In this document: positions 6,774 through 15,461 of the stretch, one piece after another
Layout of the letters: each line of letters opens with the position of its first letter
Position numbering within the stretch: position 1 is the first letter of the stretch
Source of the DNA: Larkinella bovis
Lineage (GTDB): Bacteria; Bacteroidota; Bacteroidia; Cytophagales; Spirosomataceae
Length of the DNA: 64,000 nucleotides
Assembly: GCF_042655385.1 (NCBI RefSeq)
Contig: NZ_JBHSMA010000003.1
Location: 558,001 to 622,000, forward strand
Direction: 5' to 3'
The notes under the pieces: generated by a model
Databases searched by the model: none
Told to the model about the DNA's origin: nothing
Seen by the model: the letters and a program-made list of their open reading frames with translations, nothing else
Translations under genes and position numbers: made by a program

Positions 6774-9158
6774 ATGCTATACAATTACCTGAAAATCACG
6801 CTCCGGACCTTCTGGAAAAACAAGCTGTTCAGCGGACTCAACGTGGTTGGGCTGGGCATCGGCATGGCGGCTGTTGGCCTGATGGCACTGTATGTACTCA
6901 ATGAATGGAGCTACGACCGGTTTCATGCCAAAGCCGACCGCATTGTTCGGGTGGTGCACTACGCCCAGTGGCCGGGCGGCAATCTCAAACTGGCCCCGAC
7001 CTCGGCTCCCTACGGACCTGCCCTGAAAAACGAATACCCGGAAGTAGAGAAAGTCGTTCGGATTCACCCGGAAGGCGGGGGAACTGTGACGTTTCAGGAC
7101 AAAAAAATAGAGGCCAACGATATCTTTTTTGCGGACCCAACGGTATTTGACGTGTTTACCCTGCCATTTCTGTACGGCAATCCGGCTTCGGCCCTGCAAA
7201 AACCGCAAACCATCGTGCTGACCCGCCAGCTGGCCGAAGCCCTGTTCGGGGATGCCAGCAAAGCCGTCGGCCAAACCGTCGAGTTCAGCAACCGTTTTCC
7301 CAATACCGTCACGGGCGTTATCGAGGATGTACCCACCAATTCGCATTGGAGATTCAGCGCCTTGCGCTCGCTCCCCGCTAATTATACCAGTGGCTGGCAG
7401 AATTTTGAACTGTATACCTACCTGCTGCTGGCGGAGGGCAGCAATGCCGAAACGCTGGAAGCCAAGCTGCCCGGTTTTTTCCGGAAATACATCAAACCGG
7501 AGATGGGCAATGTCGATTACCGGATGGAACTCCAGCCGCTGACCTCGATTCACCTGCACTCGCACCTGGATTATGAGATCGGCCCGAACGGCAATGCGCG
7601 GACGGTTTCCATCTTTGCGGGGGTGGCGGCCCTCATTCTGCTGATTGCCTGCATCAATTACGTGAATTTATACACCGCCCGCTCGCTCAAACGCACCCGC
7701 GAGGTGGGCGTTCGGCAGGCCATTGGGTCGTACCGGTGGCAACTCATCGGCCAATTCCTGACCGAATCGATGTTGATGACATTTCTCGCGGGACTGGTGA
7801 GCATGGCGCTGGTGGGAGCCGCCCTGCCGTATTTCAATCAATTGGCCGATAAATCGCTTTCCATTCGCAGTGTTCCCGCTACGCTGCTGGTCGTTACCGG
7901 TTTTTCCCTGGTCATTGGGGCGCTGAGTGGTCTGTACCCCGCCCTGCTATTGTCGGGATTTCGGCCCGTTGCCGCTTTGCGCGGGCTGGTGGGCGAGCAG
8001 TCGGGCCGGGCGCTGTTCCGGCAGTCGCTGGTGGTGTTTCAGTTTGTTGCCGCCATTGCCCTGATTGCCTGTTCGGGTCTGGTCTATCGCCAGATGCAGT
8101 TTGTGATGCACAAGGATTTGGGTTTCAATAAAGAGCAGGTGCTGACGTTCCACATTGACAATCAGGAGGCTCGGCAGCGTGTCGAGGCCCTCAAGGAAGC
8201 CCTGTTGCGTAATCCCGTGATTCAGGGTGTGTCGGCGGCTTCGAATCCGATTGGTAATAACAACATCGGTGGTAATGGAATGTTCTTTGAGCATAACGGC
8301 GTCATCGCATCCAGCAGCCAGGTTGTTCAGAAATTTTTGGTCGATGCGGATTTTCTTAAAACCATGGAGATCAAGCTGCTTGCGGGGCGGAATTTTTCGG
8401 AATCCTTCAAAAGTGACCAGCAGGGAGCGGTCCTGGTGAACGAAACGCTGGTGAAACAACTCGGCTGGGAAAAGCCGGTCGGAAAGCGGTTAAAGTATTA
8501 CATTGACAATGAAAAAAATACCGCTGAGGCCCGGGTGATCGGCGTGGTCAGGGATTTTCATATTTATTCGCTGCAGCATAAAATCGAACCGCTGGTGTTG
8601 CAAATGCCTCCGCCGGCCGAAAAAGACAATGTCTATGTTCGAATCCAGCCCGGCAACGTGACCGACGCGCTGGCCCATATCCGGTCGGTCTATCGAACCT
8701 TCGACCCGGCCAATACCCCGGAGTTTCATTTCCTGGATGAAAACTTTTCGCGGCAGTATAAGGCGGAACAGAAACAGGGGCAAATCTTGCTGACCTTCAC
8801 AGTGTTGGCGGTGGTGATTGCCTGTCTCGGCCTGTTTGGGCTGGCAGCTTTTGCGGCCGAACAGCGGACCAAGGAAATTGGCGTTCGCAAGGTGCTGGGG
8901 GCTTCGGTAATCAGCATCGTTGCACTTCTGTCCAAAGACTTTCTGAAGCTGGTGGTTATCGCGATTGTCCTGGCGACGCCCATTGCCTGGTATGCCATGA
9001 GTCAATGGCTGCAAAGCTTTGAATACAAGCTCGAACCGGCCTGGTGGCTGTTTGGGCTGGCGGGTTTGCTCGCCATCGTGGTGGCCTTCCTGACCGTGGG
9101 TTTCCAGAGCGTCAAAGCCGCTTTGACCAATCCGGTGGAAAGTCTGCGCAGCGAGTAA
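6774..9158 (+). CDS. Orphan MacB/FtsX-type ABC transporter permease
   Basis: A 794-residue membrane protein with the duplicated architecture of MacB-like permeases. It has a first transmembrane helix near residues 20-45 in the typical opening FRTFWKNKLFSGLNVVGL-like context, a periplasmic MacB_PCD domain, an FtsX domain with three helices around 285-420, a second periplasmic domain, and a final FtsX domain near 675-785 containing EQRTKEIGVRKVLGAS. The ATG at 6774 was chosen because the family begins MLYNYLKITLR. An in-frame ATG at 6675 would add 33 residues unlike the family. No ATPase gene is adjacent, as is common for these paralogues in Cytophagales. The role (export, or mechanotransmission across the envelope) is unassigned. 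Confidence 0.92.
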   Translation: MLYNYLKITLRTFWKNKLFSGLNVVGLGIGMAAVGLMALYVLNEWSYDRFHAKADRIVRVVHYAQWPGGNLKLAPTSAPYGPALKNEYPEVEKVVRIHPEGGGTVTFQDKKIEANDIFFADPTVFDVFTLPFLYGNPASALQKPQTIVLTRQLAEALFGDASKAVGQTVEFSNRFPNTVTGVIEDVPTNSHWRFSALRSLPANYTSGWQNFELYTYLLLAEGSNAETLEAKLPGFFRKYIKPEMGNVDYRMELQPLTSIHLHSHLDYEIGPNGNARTVSIFAGVAALILLIACINYVNLYTARSLKRTREVGVRQAIGSYRWQLIGQFLTESMLMTFLAGLVSMALVGAALPYFNQLADKSLSIRSVPATLLVVTGFSLVIGALSGLYPALLLSGFRPVAALRGLVGEQSGRALFRQSLVVFQFVAAIALIACSGLVYRQMQFVMHKDLGFNKEQVLTFHIDNQEARQRVEALKEALLRNPVIQGVSAASNPIGNNNIGGNGMFFEHNGVIASSSQVVQKFLVDADFLKTMEIKLLAGRNFSESFKSDQQGAVLVNETLVKQLGWEKPVGKRLKYYIDNEKNTAEARVIGVVRDFHIYSLQHKIEPLVLQMPPPAEKDNVYVRIQPGNVTDALAHIRSVYRTFDPANTPEFHFLDENFSRQYKAEQKQGQILLTFTVLAVVIACLGLFGLAAFAAEQRTKEIGVRKVLGASVISIVALLSKDFLKLVVIAIVLATPIAWYAMSQWLQSFEYKLEPAWWLFGLAGLLAIVVAFLTVGFQSVKAALTNPVESLRSE

Positions 9159-9341
9159 TGAGTTAACGTATATTCAGAATCTCCTTTGGAGTGGCTTAAA
9201 TAGCTGAATCATTCCAGGTATTATCTGCATTTAACAAGGAAAAGTCAGGAGTTTTTATAAATTTTGTACTTCTTATTATATATACATTACCGGTTTCGCA
9301 CTCTTTATCAAGAGTCGATAACTAGAACCTGAACCCTTGTT

Positions 9342-12089
9342 ATGAAACCTCAACTCCTGGTGGTTGGTGGGTTGGCCGTGGTGGTTGCGCTTACACTTTC
9401 GTCGTTTCTCGGAATTTTCGAGGACAAAGTGGATTTTAACACCCAAATCAAACCCCTGCTCAATAAAAACTGCATTGCCTGCCACGGGGGCGTCAAAAAA
9501 GCGTCGAACTATAGTCTGCTGTTCAAACACGAGGCCCTGGCACCGGCCAAATCCGGTAAACACGCCATCGTGCCCGGCGACGCCGACGCCAGCGAACTGA
9601 TTCGCCGGCTCACCCTGACCGATCCTGAGGAACGGATGCCGCTGGATGCGCCCCCCCTAAAACCGGAAGAAATCGAATTACTCCGAAAATGGATCGACCA
9701 GGGCGCCGAATGGGGCGATCACTGGGCGTACCAACCCGTTGAAAAACCGGATGTCCCGCAAATCGGTACATTTTGGTCCAGACTCGGACTGACTGAAAAT
9801 GATGAATTGCAGTGGGCGAAAAACGAAATCGACCATTTTGTACTGGATAAACTCAACGCCGAAGGGCTAAAACCGTCGCCCGAAGCCGACCGCGCCACGC
9901 TTCTCCGTCGGGTGTCGCTCGACCTGACGGGTTTGCCACCGACGGAACAGGAAGTTGCTGATTTTGTGGCGGATCAATCGCCCAATGCGTACGAAAAAGT
10001 AGTAGACCGTTTGCTGGCGTCGCCCGCGTACGGCGAACGCTGGACGGGCATGTGGCTCGATCTGGCCCGCTACGCCGACACCAAAGGCTACGAACGCGAC
10101 CCCGGCCGGACCATCTGGCGGTACCGCGACTGGCTCATCAAAGCCTTCAATCAGGACAAACCGTTCGACCAGTTTACCGTTGAACAACTGGCGGGGGATT
10201 TGCTGCCGAATCCAAGCGACGATCAACTGGTGGCGACCGGTTTTCACCGCAACACGATGACCAACGACGAGGGCGGTACGCAGGACGAAGAGTTCCGGGT
10301 GGCGGCCGTCATCGACCGCGTGAACACGACCTGGGACGTCTGGCAGGGCACCACGTTTTCGTGCGTGCAGTGCCACAGCCACCCCTACGACCCGTTTGTG
10401 AACGACGAATATTACAAGTACCTGGCCTTCTTCAACAACTCCCGCGACGAGGACGTCACGACCGAAACGCCGACGCTGCGGTTTTATAAGACCGAAGATT
10501 CGCTGAAAGTGGCAGAATTGCACGGCTGGCTGAAAAACCGGCTGAGACAACCCCAGCCGGTGCAGGACTGGATGCGGTTTGTCCGGATCATCGAACCGAA
10601 AATCAATTCGCACGACTTTGACCAGTATGTGAATGCGTCGCTGCTGGATGCCAAGTTTTTCGGCATGCAGGATGCCGGTTCGGGACGGATCAAAAACATC
10701 GACCTGACGGGCAAAAACCGGCTGATCATGCAGTGGGGGACCAAAGCCAAAAATTGTGTGCTGACGCTGCACCAGGACAGAATCGACGGACCGGTTTTGC
10801 TCACCGTCCCAACCCCAACGAACGGCCGCGACACGACCATGATTTTTGCGCTACCGGCGGTTTCGGGGCGGCACGATCTATACCTGACGCTGCACAGCCC
10901 GGAAACGCCGAAAGACTGGGTGCAGATCAAGTGGGTGTCGTTTCAACCGGCCCTGCCCGACCAGCCCCTGACCCAATTGGGCGAAATGGACCTCAAACTG
11001 CTGGCAATTCTGAATACCCGGCCCGAATCGACGCCCATCATGCAGGAAGGAACCGGCGACCTGGCCCGGAAAACCCACGTTTTTCAGCGGGGTAACTGGC
11101 TCGTGAAGGGGAAAGAAGTGAAGCCGGATGTGCCAAAATCACTGCCGCCGATGGCGAAGGAGTTGCCCAAAAACCGCCTGGGGCTGGCGAAATGGATGGT
11201 CAGCCGCGAACAACCGCTGACGGCGCGGGTGGCCGTCAACCGGTTTTGGGAGCAGTTGTTCGGCACCGGCATTGTCGAAACCGTCGAGGATGTGGGCACC
11301 CAGGGCCTTCCGCCGACCCACCGCGAACTGCTCGACTGGCTGGCGGTGGAGTTCATGGAAACCGATCAGTGGCACGTCAAGAAATTGCTGAAACGCCTGG
11401 TGTTGTCGGCGACGTATCGCCAACGGTCCGACGTATCGCCGGAACTGCTCGCCAAGGATCCGTTCAATAAACTACTGGCGCGCGGTCCGCGCGTTCGGCT
11501 GGCGGCCGAGCAGGTCCGCGATCAGGCGCTGGCCGTGACCGGTTTACTGAGTAAAAAAATGTATGGTCGGAGCGTGATGCCGCCCCAGCCCGACGGCATC
11601 TGGCAATCGCCGTACAGTGGAGAAAAGTGGCTGCTGAGTGAGGGGGAAGACCGCTACCGCCGGGCGTTGTATACCTACTGGAAACGGACCGCGCCGTATC
11701 CGTCGATGATCACCTTCGACAGCCCCAGCCGGGAGTTCTGCCAGTTGCGCCGACTGCGGACCAATACGCCCTTGCAGGCCCTGGTGACGCTCAACGACCC
11801 GGTTTACGTGGAAGCCGCCCAACGCCTGGCCGAAACGATGAAAGGGCGCGGAACAACGCCCGAACAGCAGATTCAGTCCGGTTTCCGGTTGATTATGCTC
11901 CGGGATCTGGCTCCGAAGAAACTGGCGGTTTTGACGAAACTCTACCGCTCTACCCAAACCTATTACCAGCAACATCCCGACGAAGCGAAAAAGCTGCTGG
12001 CCTGCGACGAAGCAACGCCCCAACTGGCCGCGCTGACCGTGACGGCCAACACCATGCTGAACCTGGATGAAGTGATTACCAAAGAATAA
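9342..12089 (+). CDS. DUF1549/DUF1553 protein with planctomycete-type cytochrome c domain
   Basis: A 915-residue exported protein. After an N-terminal hydrophobic segment (5-24) it has a PSCyt1 domain with a haem-binding CIACH motif (Cys44, Cys47, His48), then a DUF1549 region with LRRVSLDLTGLPPT, a second CVQCH motif inside this region, and a C-terminal DUF1553 region ending in FDSPSRE and TNTPLQALVTLNDP. These domains are abundant in Planctomycetes and Verrucomicrobia and occur in some Bacteroidota. The function is not established, though the haem suggests redox chemistry in the periplasm. The stop codon is 4 bases before the next gene, so the two are almost certainly co-transcribed and probably act together. 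Confidence 0.93.
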   Translation: MKPQLLVVGGLAVVVALTLSSFLGIFEDKVDFNTQIKPLLNKNCIACHGGVKKASNYSLLFKHEALAPAKSGKHAIVPGDADASELIRRLTLTDPEERMPLDAPPLKPEEIELLRKWIDQGAEWGDHWAYQPVEKPDVPQIGTFWSRLGLTENDELQWAKNEIDHFVLDKLNAEGLKPSPEADRATLLRRVSLDLTGLPPTEQEVADFVADQSPNAYEKVVDRLLASPAYGERWTGMWLDLARYADTKGYERDPGRTIWRYRDWLIKAFNQDKPFDQFTVEQLAGDLLPNPSDDQLVATGFHRNTMTNDEGGTQDEEFRVAAVIDRVNTTWDVWQGTTFSCVQCHSHPYDPFVNDEYYKYLAFFNNSRDEDVTTETPTLRFYKTEDSLKVAELHGWLKNRLRQPQPVQDWMRFVRIIEPKINSHDFDQYVNASLLDAKFFGMQDAGSGRIKNIDLTGKNRLIMQWGTKAKNCVLTLHQDRIDGPVLLTVPTPTNGRDTTMIFALPAVSGRHDLYLTLHSPETPKDWVQIKWVSFQPALPDQPLTQLGEMDLKLLAILNTRPESTPIMQEGTGDLARKTHVFQRGNWLVKGKEVKPDVPKSLPPMAKELPKNRLGLAKWMVSREQPLTARVAVNRFWEQLFGTGIVETVEDVGTQGLPPTHRELLDWLAVEFMETDQWHVKKLLKRLVLSATYRQRSDVSPELLAKDPFNKLLARGPRVRLAAEQVRDQALAVTGLLSKKMYGRSVMPPQPDGIWQSPYSGEKWLLSEGEDRYRRALYTYWKRTAPYPSMITFDSPSREFCQLRRLRTNTPLQALVTLNDPVYVEAAQRLAETMKGRGTTPEQQIQSGFRLIMLRDLAPKKLAVLTKLYRSTQTYYQQHPDEAKKLLACDEATPQLAALTVTANTMLNLDEVITKE

Positions 12090-12093
12090 ACCG

Positions 12094-13590
12094 ATGAACA
12101 AACTCCTCAAAGAACTTCAGAAAGCGGCTCTGCAACGCGAAACCCGACGGCATTTTCTGCACACCTGTTCAACGGGGTTGGGCGCAATGGCCCTGGGGTC
12201 GGCCCTGACGAGCTGCGGTTTTTTTGATAAAAAAGAAGACAGGCTGGCCGCCGGTGCCACAGCCCCGAACGAACCGATGATGCCGCGCCCTTCGCAATTT
12301 TCGCCGAAAGCCAAGCGGGTGATTTACATCCACATGGCCGGGTCGCCCTCGCAGCTGGAGTTGTTCGATTACAAACCGGAACTGGTGAAATACCACGGCA
12401 AAGACTGTCCGCAGGAGTTGCTGGAAGGGAAGAAGTTCGCCTTCATTCGGGGGGTTCCGAAAATGCTGGGGCCGCAGGGTAAGTTCGCCCAGCACGGCCA
12501 GTCTGGTGCCTGGATTTCGGACTATCTGCCGCATTTGCAGACGGTGGCCGATGAGGTGACATTCATTAAATCGATGTATACCGACCAGTTCAACCACGCT
12601 CCGGCGCAGCTCCTGATGCATACGGGTGCGGCCCGTTTGGGGCGGCCCAGCATTGGCTCCTGGGTGACCTACGGCCTGGGGTCGGAAAATGATAATTTAC
12701 CCGGTTTTATTGTACTGGCGTCGGGCGGCAAACAGCCGGATGCGGGCAAGTCGGTCTGGGGCAGCGGTTTTCTGCCGACGGTGTACCAGGGCGTGCAGTG
12801 CCGCACCGACGGGGATCCGGTTTTGTACGTTTCGGATCCGCAGGGCATGAACCGCGATATTCGGAAGCAAACCATCGACGCGATCAACGACATCAACCGG
12901 CAGCAGTACGAAGACGTGAAAGATCCGGAAATTCTGACCCGGATTTCGCAGTACGAAATGGCCTTCAAGATGCAGATGTCGGTGCCCGACGCGATGGACA
13001 TCAAGAGCGAGCCCGACTACATTCTGAATGCCTACGGCGTCGATCCGAACAAGGGCTCGTTTGCCCGGAATTGCCTGCTGGCTCGTCGGTTGGTGGAACG
13101 CGGGGTGCGGTTTGTGCAGTTGTTCGACTGGGGATGGGATACGCACGGCACCAGCAAAGACGGTTCGATCGAAACCGGGTTGCGGGATAAGTGCACGGCT
13201 TCCGATCAGGCGGTAACGGCTTTGTTGAAGGACCTGAAACAACGCGGTTTGCTCGACGAAACGCTGGTGGTTTGGGGCGGTGAATTTGGCCGCACACCCA
13301 TGCAGGAAAACCGCGACGGCCAGACGCTGCCGTTCATGGGCCGCGATCACCACCTGGATGCGTTCACGGTCTGGATGGCGGGCGGTGGCGTCAAGCGCGG
13401 GTTCAGCTACGGCGAAACCGACGACATTGGGTATTACGCTACCAAAGACAAAGTACACGTGCACGATTTGCAGGCCACGATTTTGCACCTGCTTGGCTTC
13501 GATCATACTAAACTCACGTACCAGTTTCAGGGCCGCCCGTTCCGCCTGACGGACGTGGCCGGGAAAGTCGTCAAACCGGTTTTGGCGTAG
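12094..13590 (+). CDS. DUF1501 domain protein (sulfatase-like fold), Tat-type signal
   Basis: A 498-residue protein. The N-terminus has TRRHFLHTCSTGLGAMALG followed by ALTSC, a twin-arginine signal with a possible lipobox. The body matches DUF1501, with HMAGSPSQLELFDYKP early, FDWGWDTHG in the middle and GGEFGRTPMQ plus GRDHH late. These are the conserved His/Asp/Glu-rich blocks of this alkaline-phosphatase-superfamily-like group. It almost always sits next to a DUF1549/DUF1553 gene, as here, suggesting a joint periplasmic function. The biochemical activity is unknown. A terminator-like hairpin lies about 110 bases past the stop codon. Confidence 0.92.
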   Translation: MNKLLKELQKAALQRETRRHFLHTCSTGLGAMALGSALTSCGFFDKKEDRLAAGATAPNEPMMPRPSQFSPKAKRVIYIHMAGSPSQLELFDYKPELVKYHGKDCPQELLEGKKFAFIRGVPKMLGPQGKFAQHGQSGAWISDYLPHLQTVADEVTFIKSMYTDQFNHAPAQLLMHTGAARLGRPSIGSWVTYGLGSENDNLPGFIVLASGGKQPDAGKSVWGSGFLPTVYQGVQCRTDGDPVLYVSDPQGMNRDIRKQTIDAINDINRQQYEDVKDPEILTRISQYEMAFKMQMSVPDAMDIKSEPDYILNAYGVDPNKGSFARNCLLARRLVERGVRFVQLFDWGWDTHGTSKDGSIETGLRDKCTASDQAVTALLKDLKQRGLLDETLVVWGGEFGRTPMQENRDGQTLPFMGRDHHLDAFTVWMAGGGVKRGFSYGETDDIGYYATKDKVHVHDLQATILHLLGFDHTKLTYQFQGRPFRLTDVAGKVVKPVLA

Positions 13591-13697
13591 CGAATCGCGG
13601 CCGGGCCACGGAGGCCGGGCTGCGGAGGCATTAGCCGTGGAATTTTCGTACACCAGGTGATAGGAAAGCGTACGGGTTTTCACCCATAACAGGATAC

Positions 13698-13724
13698 GGG
13701 GCCGATCAGGCCCCATTGTTTTTT
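13698..13724 (+). terminator. Rho-independent terminator after DUF1501 gene
   Basis: GGGGCC-GATCA-GGCCCC stem-loop followed by attgtttttt. A 6-base-pair GC-only stem with a T-run on the plus strand. Confidence 0.75.
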
Positions 13725-14037
13725 CAACCCCAGACTCCTTTAAAACCCGCCACGGGGCTACCGGAAAATAAGGGTTCTACGGGCTGCGACAGAAACTTTT
13801 TCCGGGATTTTACTCCTGTTTTCGTTATGATTCTGTATTAAATGACGAAAAAATAGCAGTTGTTCTGTGTAACAATCAGGGGGCCAATCCCAAAATACCG
13901 TATCATTGCGTTTAGAATACATATTGATAAAACCGCTTTCCGGGCAACCGGGCCGCCGTTGTCACAGGCTGTAATCGGTTGTAATCCTGTCCGGTGGGGG
14001 AATCAGTTTTCGAAACCATTTTCAGTACACTTAACAT
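13725..14037. other. Intergenic region upstream of the Tat lipoprotein TIM-barrel gene
   Basis: About 310 bases, AT-rich at 13800-13930. It presumably holds the promoter of the gene at 14038, but no clear TTTG / TAnnTTTG pair was found. The stretch 13599-13626, before the terminator, contains two tandem 14-base copies of ggccgggcYRcgga. Confidence 0.5.
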
Positions 14038-14973
14038 ATGATGAATCGCAGAAATTTTCTCGGAACGTCGCTGGGAATCAGTGCGTTTTCGGCACTGGCC
14101 CTGACGGCCTGCAACCGCTCAACGTCCGGCTCTGAGTCGGGTGCCGATTCGAGCGCGACAGCCGGAGCCGAAACCACCCCCAAAATCAAAACCATCGGTT
14201 TGCAGCTCTACACGCTCCGGGATGACATTCAGAAGCAGGGCATCGAAGCCATTCTGCCGCAGGTGGCCAGTCTGGGCTACAAGGAGGTCGAGAACTTCGG
14301 GTACAATGGCGGAAAATTCTTCGGTAAAACCCCGGCGGAATACCTCAAAATTTTAAAAGACAGCGGCTTGTCGGCACCCAGTGGGCATACGCTGACCGCG
14401 CGCTCGAAACAGGCCGGGCCGATGGATGGACTGACCAAAAACTGGCAGAAAGTGGTAGACGATGCGGCTGCCATCGGGCAGGAATACCTCGTCATTGCGT
14501 ACCTGTTTGACGACGAACGCAAACCGGATGACTACAAACAACTGGTCGAATTGCTGGCGAAAGGCGAGGAAGTGGCCAAAAAGGCGGGTCTGACGCTCTG
14601 CTACCATAACCACGATTTCGAATTCAACGAACGGGTGGATGGCCAGATGCCCTACGAACTGATTCTGAAAAATACGACGGTGCCAATGGAAATGGATTTG
14701 TACTGGATTCTGAAAACCGGGCAGCAACCGGCCGATTATTTTGCCAAATACCCGGGTCGCTTCCCGCTCTGGCACGTCAAGGACATGGCCAAAACGCCCG
14801 AAAAGGAGTTTGCCGAAGTCGGCACCGGCTCGGTCGATTTTGCCGCCATTTTTGAAAAAAGCAGCGAGGCTGGTCTGAAACACTATTTTGTGGAACAGGA
14901 TATCTGCAAACGCCCCCCGCTGGAAAGTATCAAAATCAGCATCGACCACATCCAGCAAGCCACCTGGGGGTGA
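14038..14973 (+). CDS. Sugar phosphate isomerase/epimerase-like TIM barrel, Tat-exported lipoprotein
   Basis: A 311-residue protein. The N-terminus RRNFLGTS, a hydrophobic core and LTAC indicate a Tat substrate lipidated at the cysteine, followed by a Ser/Ala-rich linker to about residue 50. The remainder is an AP-endonuclease-2/xylose-isomerase-like barrel with GLQLYTLRDDI, CYHNHDFEF, MEMDLYW and WHVKDM. The His/Glu/Asp positions of these motifs usually bind a divalent metal. Exported members of this family in Bacteroidota are often linked to Gfo/Idh oxidoreductases and 3-keto-sugar processing. The substrate here is unknown. The second ATG at 14041 is an equally possible start. Confidence 0.9.
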   Translation: MMNRRNFLGTSLGISAFSALALTACNRSTSGSESGADSSATAGAETTPKIKTIGLQLYTLRDDIQKQGIEAILPQVASLGYKEVENFGYNGGKFFGKTPAEYLKILKDSGLSAPSGHTLTARSKQAGPMDGLTKNWQKVVDDAAAIGQEYLVIAYLFDDERKPDDYKQLVELLAKGEEVAKKAGLTLCYHNHDFEFNERVDGQMPYELILKNTTVPMEMDLYWILKTGQQPADYFAKYPGRFPLWHVKDMAKTPEKEFAEVGTGSVDFAAIFEKSSEAGLKHYFVEQDICKRPPLESIKISIDHIQQATWG

Positions 14974-14987
14974 GCAATACCGTTTAG

Positions 14988-15040
14988 GGTTTAAAGTTGA
15001 TCGTTATAACCGGTTTCAATGATCAACTTTAAACCATTTT
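14988..15040. terminator. Long perfect hairpin between the TIM-barrel gene and the Dabb gene
   Basis: GGTTTAAAGTTGATC (14988-15002) and its exact complement GATCAACTTTAAACC (15021-15035) form a 15-base-pair stem with an 18-base loop, followed by ATTTTAACC. It could act as an attenuating terminator or RNA-stabilising structure, since it ends about 21 bases before the next start codon. The stem is AT-rich and the T-run is short, so the terminator role is uncertain. Confidence 0.5.
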
Positions 15041-15056
15041 AACCTTTCAAACTACG

Positions 15057-15353
15057 ATGATTCGTCATACGGTTACCTTCAAATTAAAACATATCGCTGG
15101 CTCGGACGCGGAGCGCAACTTCCTGAACGAAGCCCGGAAACTGGCCGCCCTTCCGGGTGTTGAGCAATTCGAGTGTCTGAAACAGATCAGTACCAAGAAT
15201 CCGTATGACTTCGGCCTGTCGATGGAATTTGCCAATCAGGAAGCTTACGATCAATACACTAATCATCCCGACCATGTGCGGTTTGTGCAGGAAATCTGGC
15301 TGAACGAGGTCGATCAGTTTCTGGAAATCGATTACACGCCGTATACGGATTAA
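15057..15353 (+). CDS. Dabb family protein (stress-responsive alpha/beta barrel)
   Basis: A 98-residue protein with the Dabb signature. It opens MIRHTVTFKLK, with the conserved His near residue 4, and ends with a YTNHPDHVRFVQEIWL motif, matching the small dimeric ferredoxin-like barrels. Members include plant stress proteins and small cyclases, and most bacterial ones have no known role. The gene follows the exported TIM-barrel gene after a strong hairpin, so it may share the transcript. No catalytic function can be assigned. Confidence 0.9.
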   Translation: MIRHTVTFKLKHIAGSDAERNFLNEARKLAALPGVEQFECLKQISTKNPYDFGLSMEFANQEAYDQYTNHPDHVRFVQEIWLNEVDQFLEIDYTPYTD

Positions 15354-15461
15354 GGTCGTAAAAAAGAATCGTCCCATTTCCAGGGGCCTGATGACGAGCT
15401 CATATAAAGCCCGCTAAAAACCGTGATGCGCTTGTCGCCAGCCTGGGTAATGGAAGGCAAC

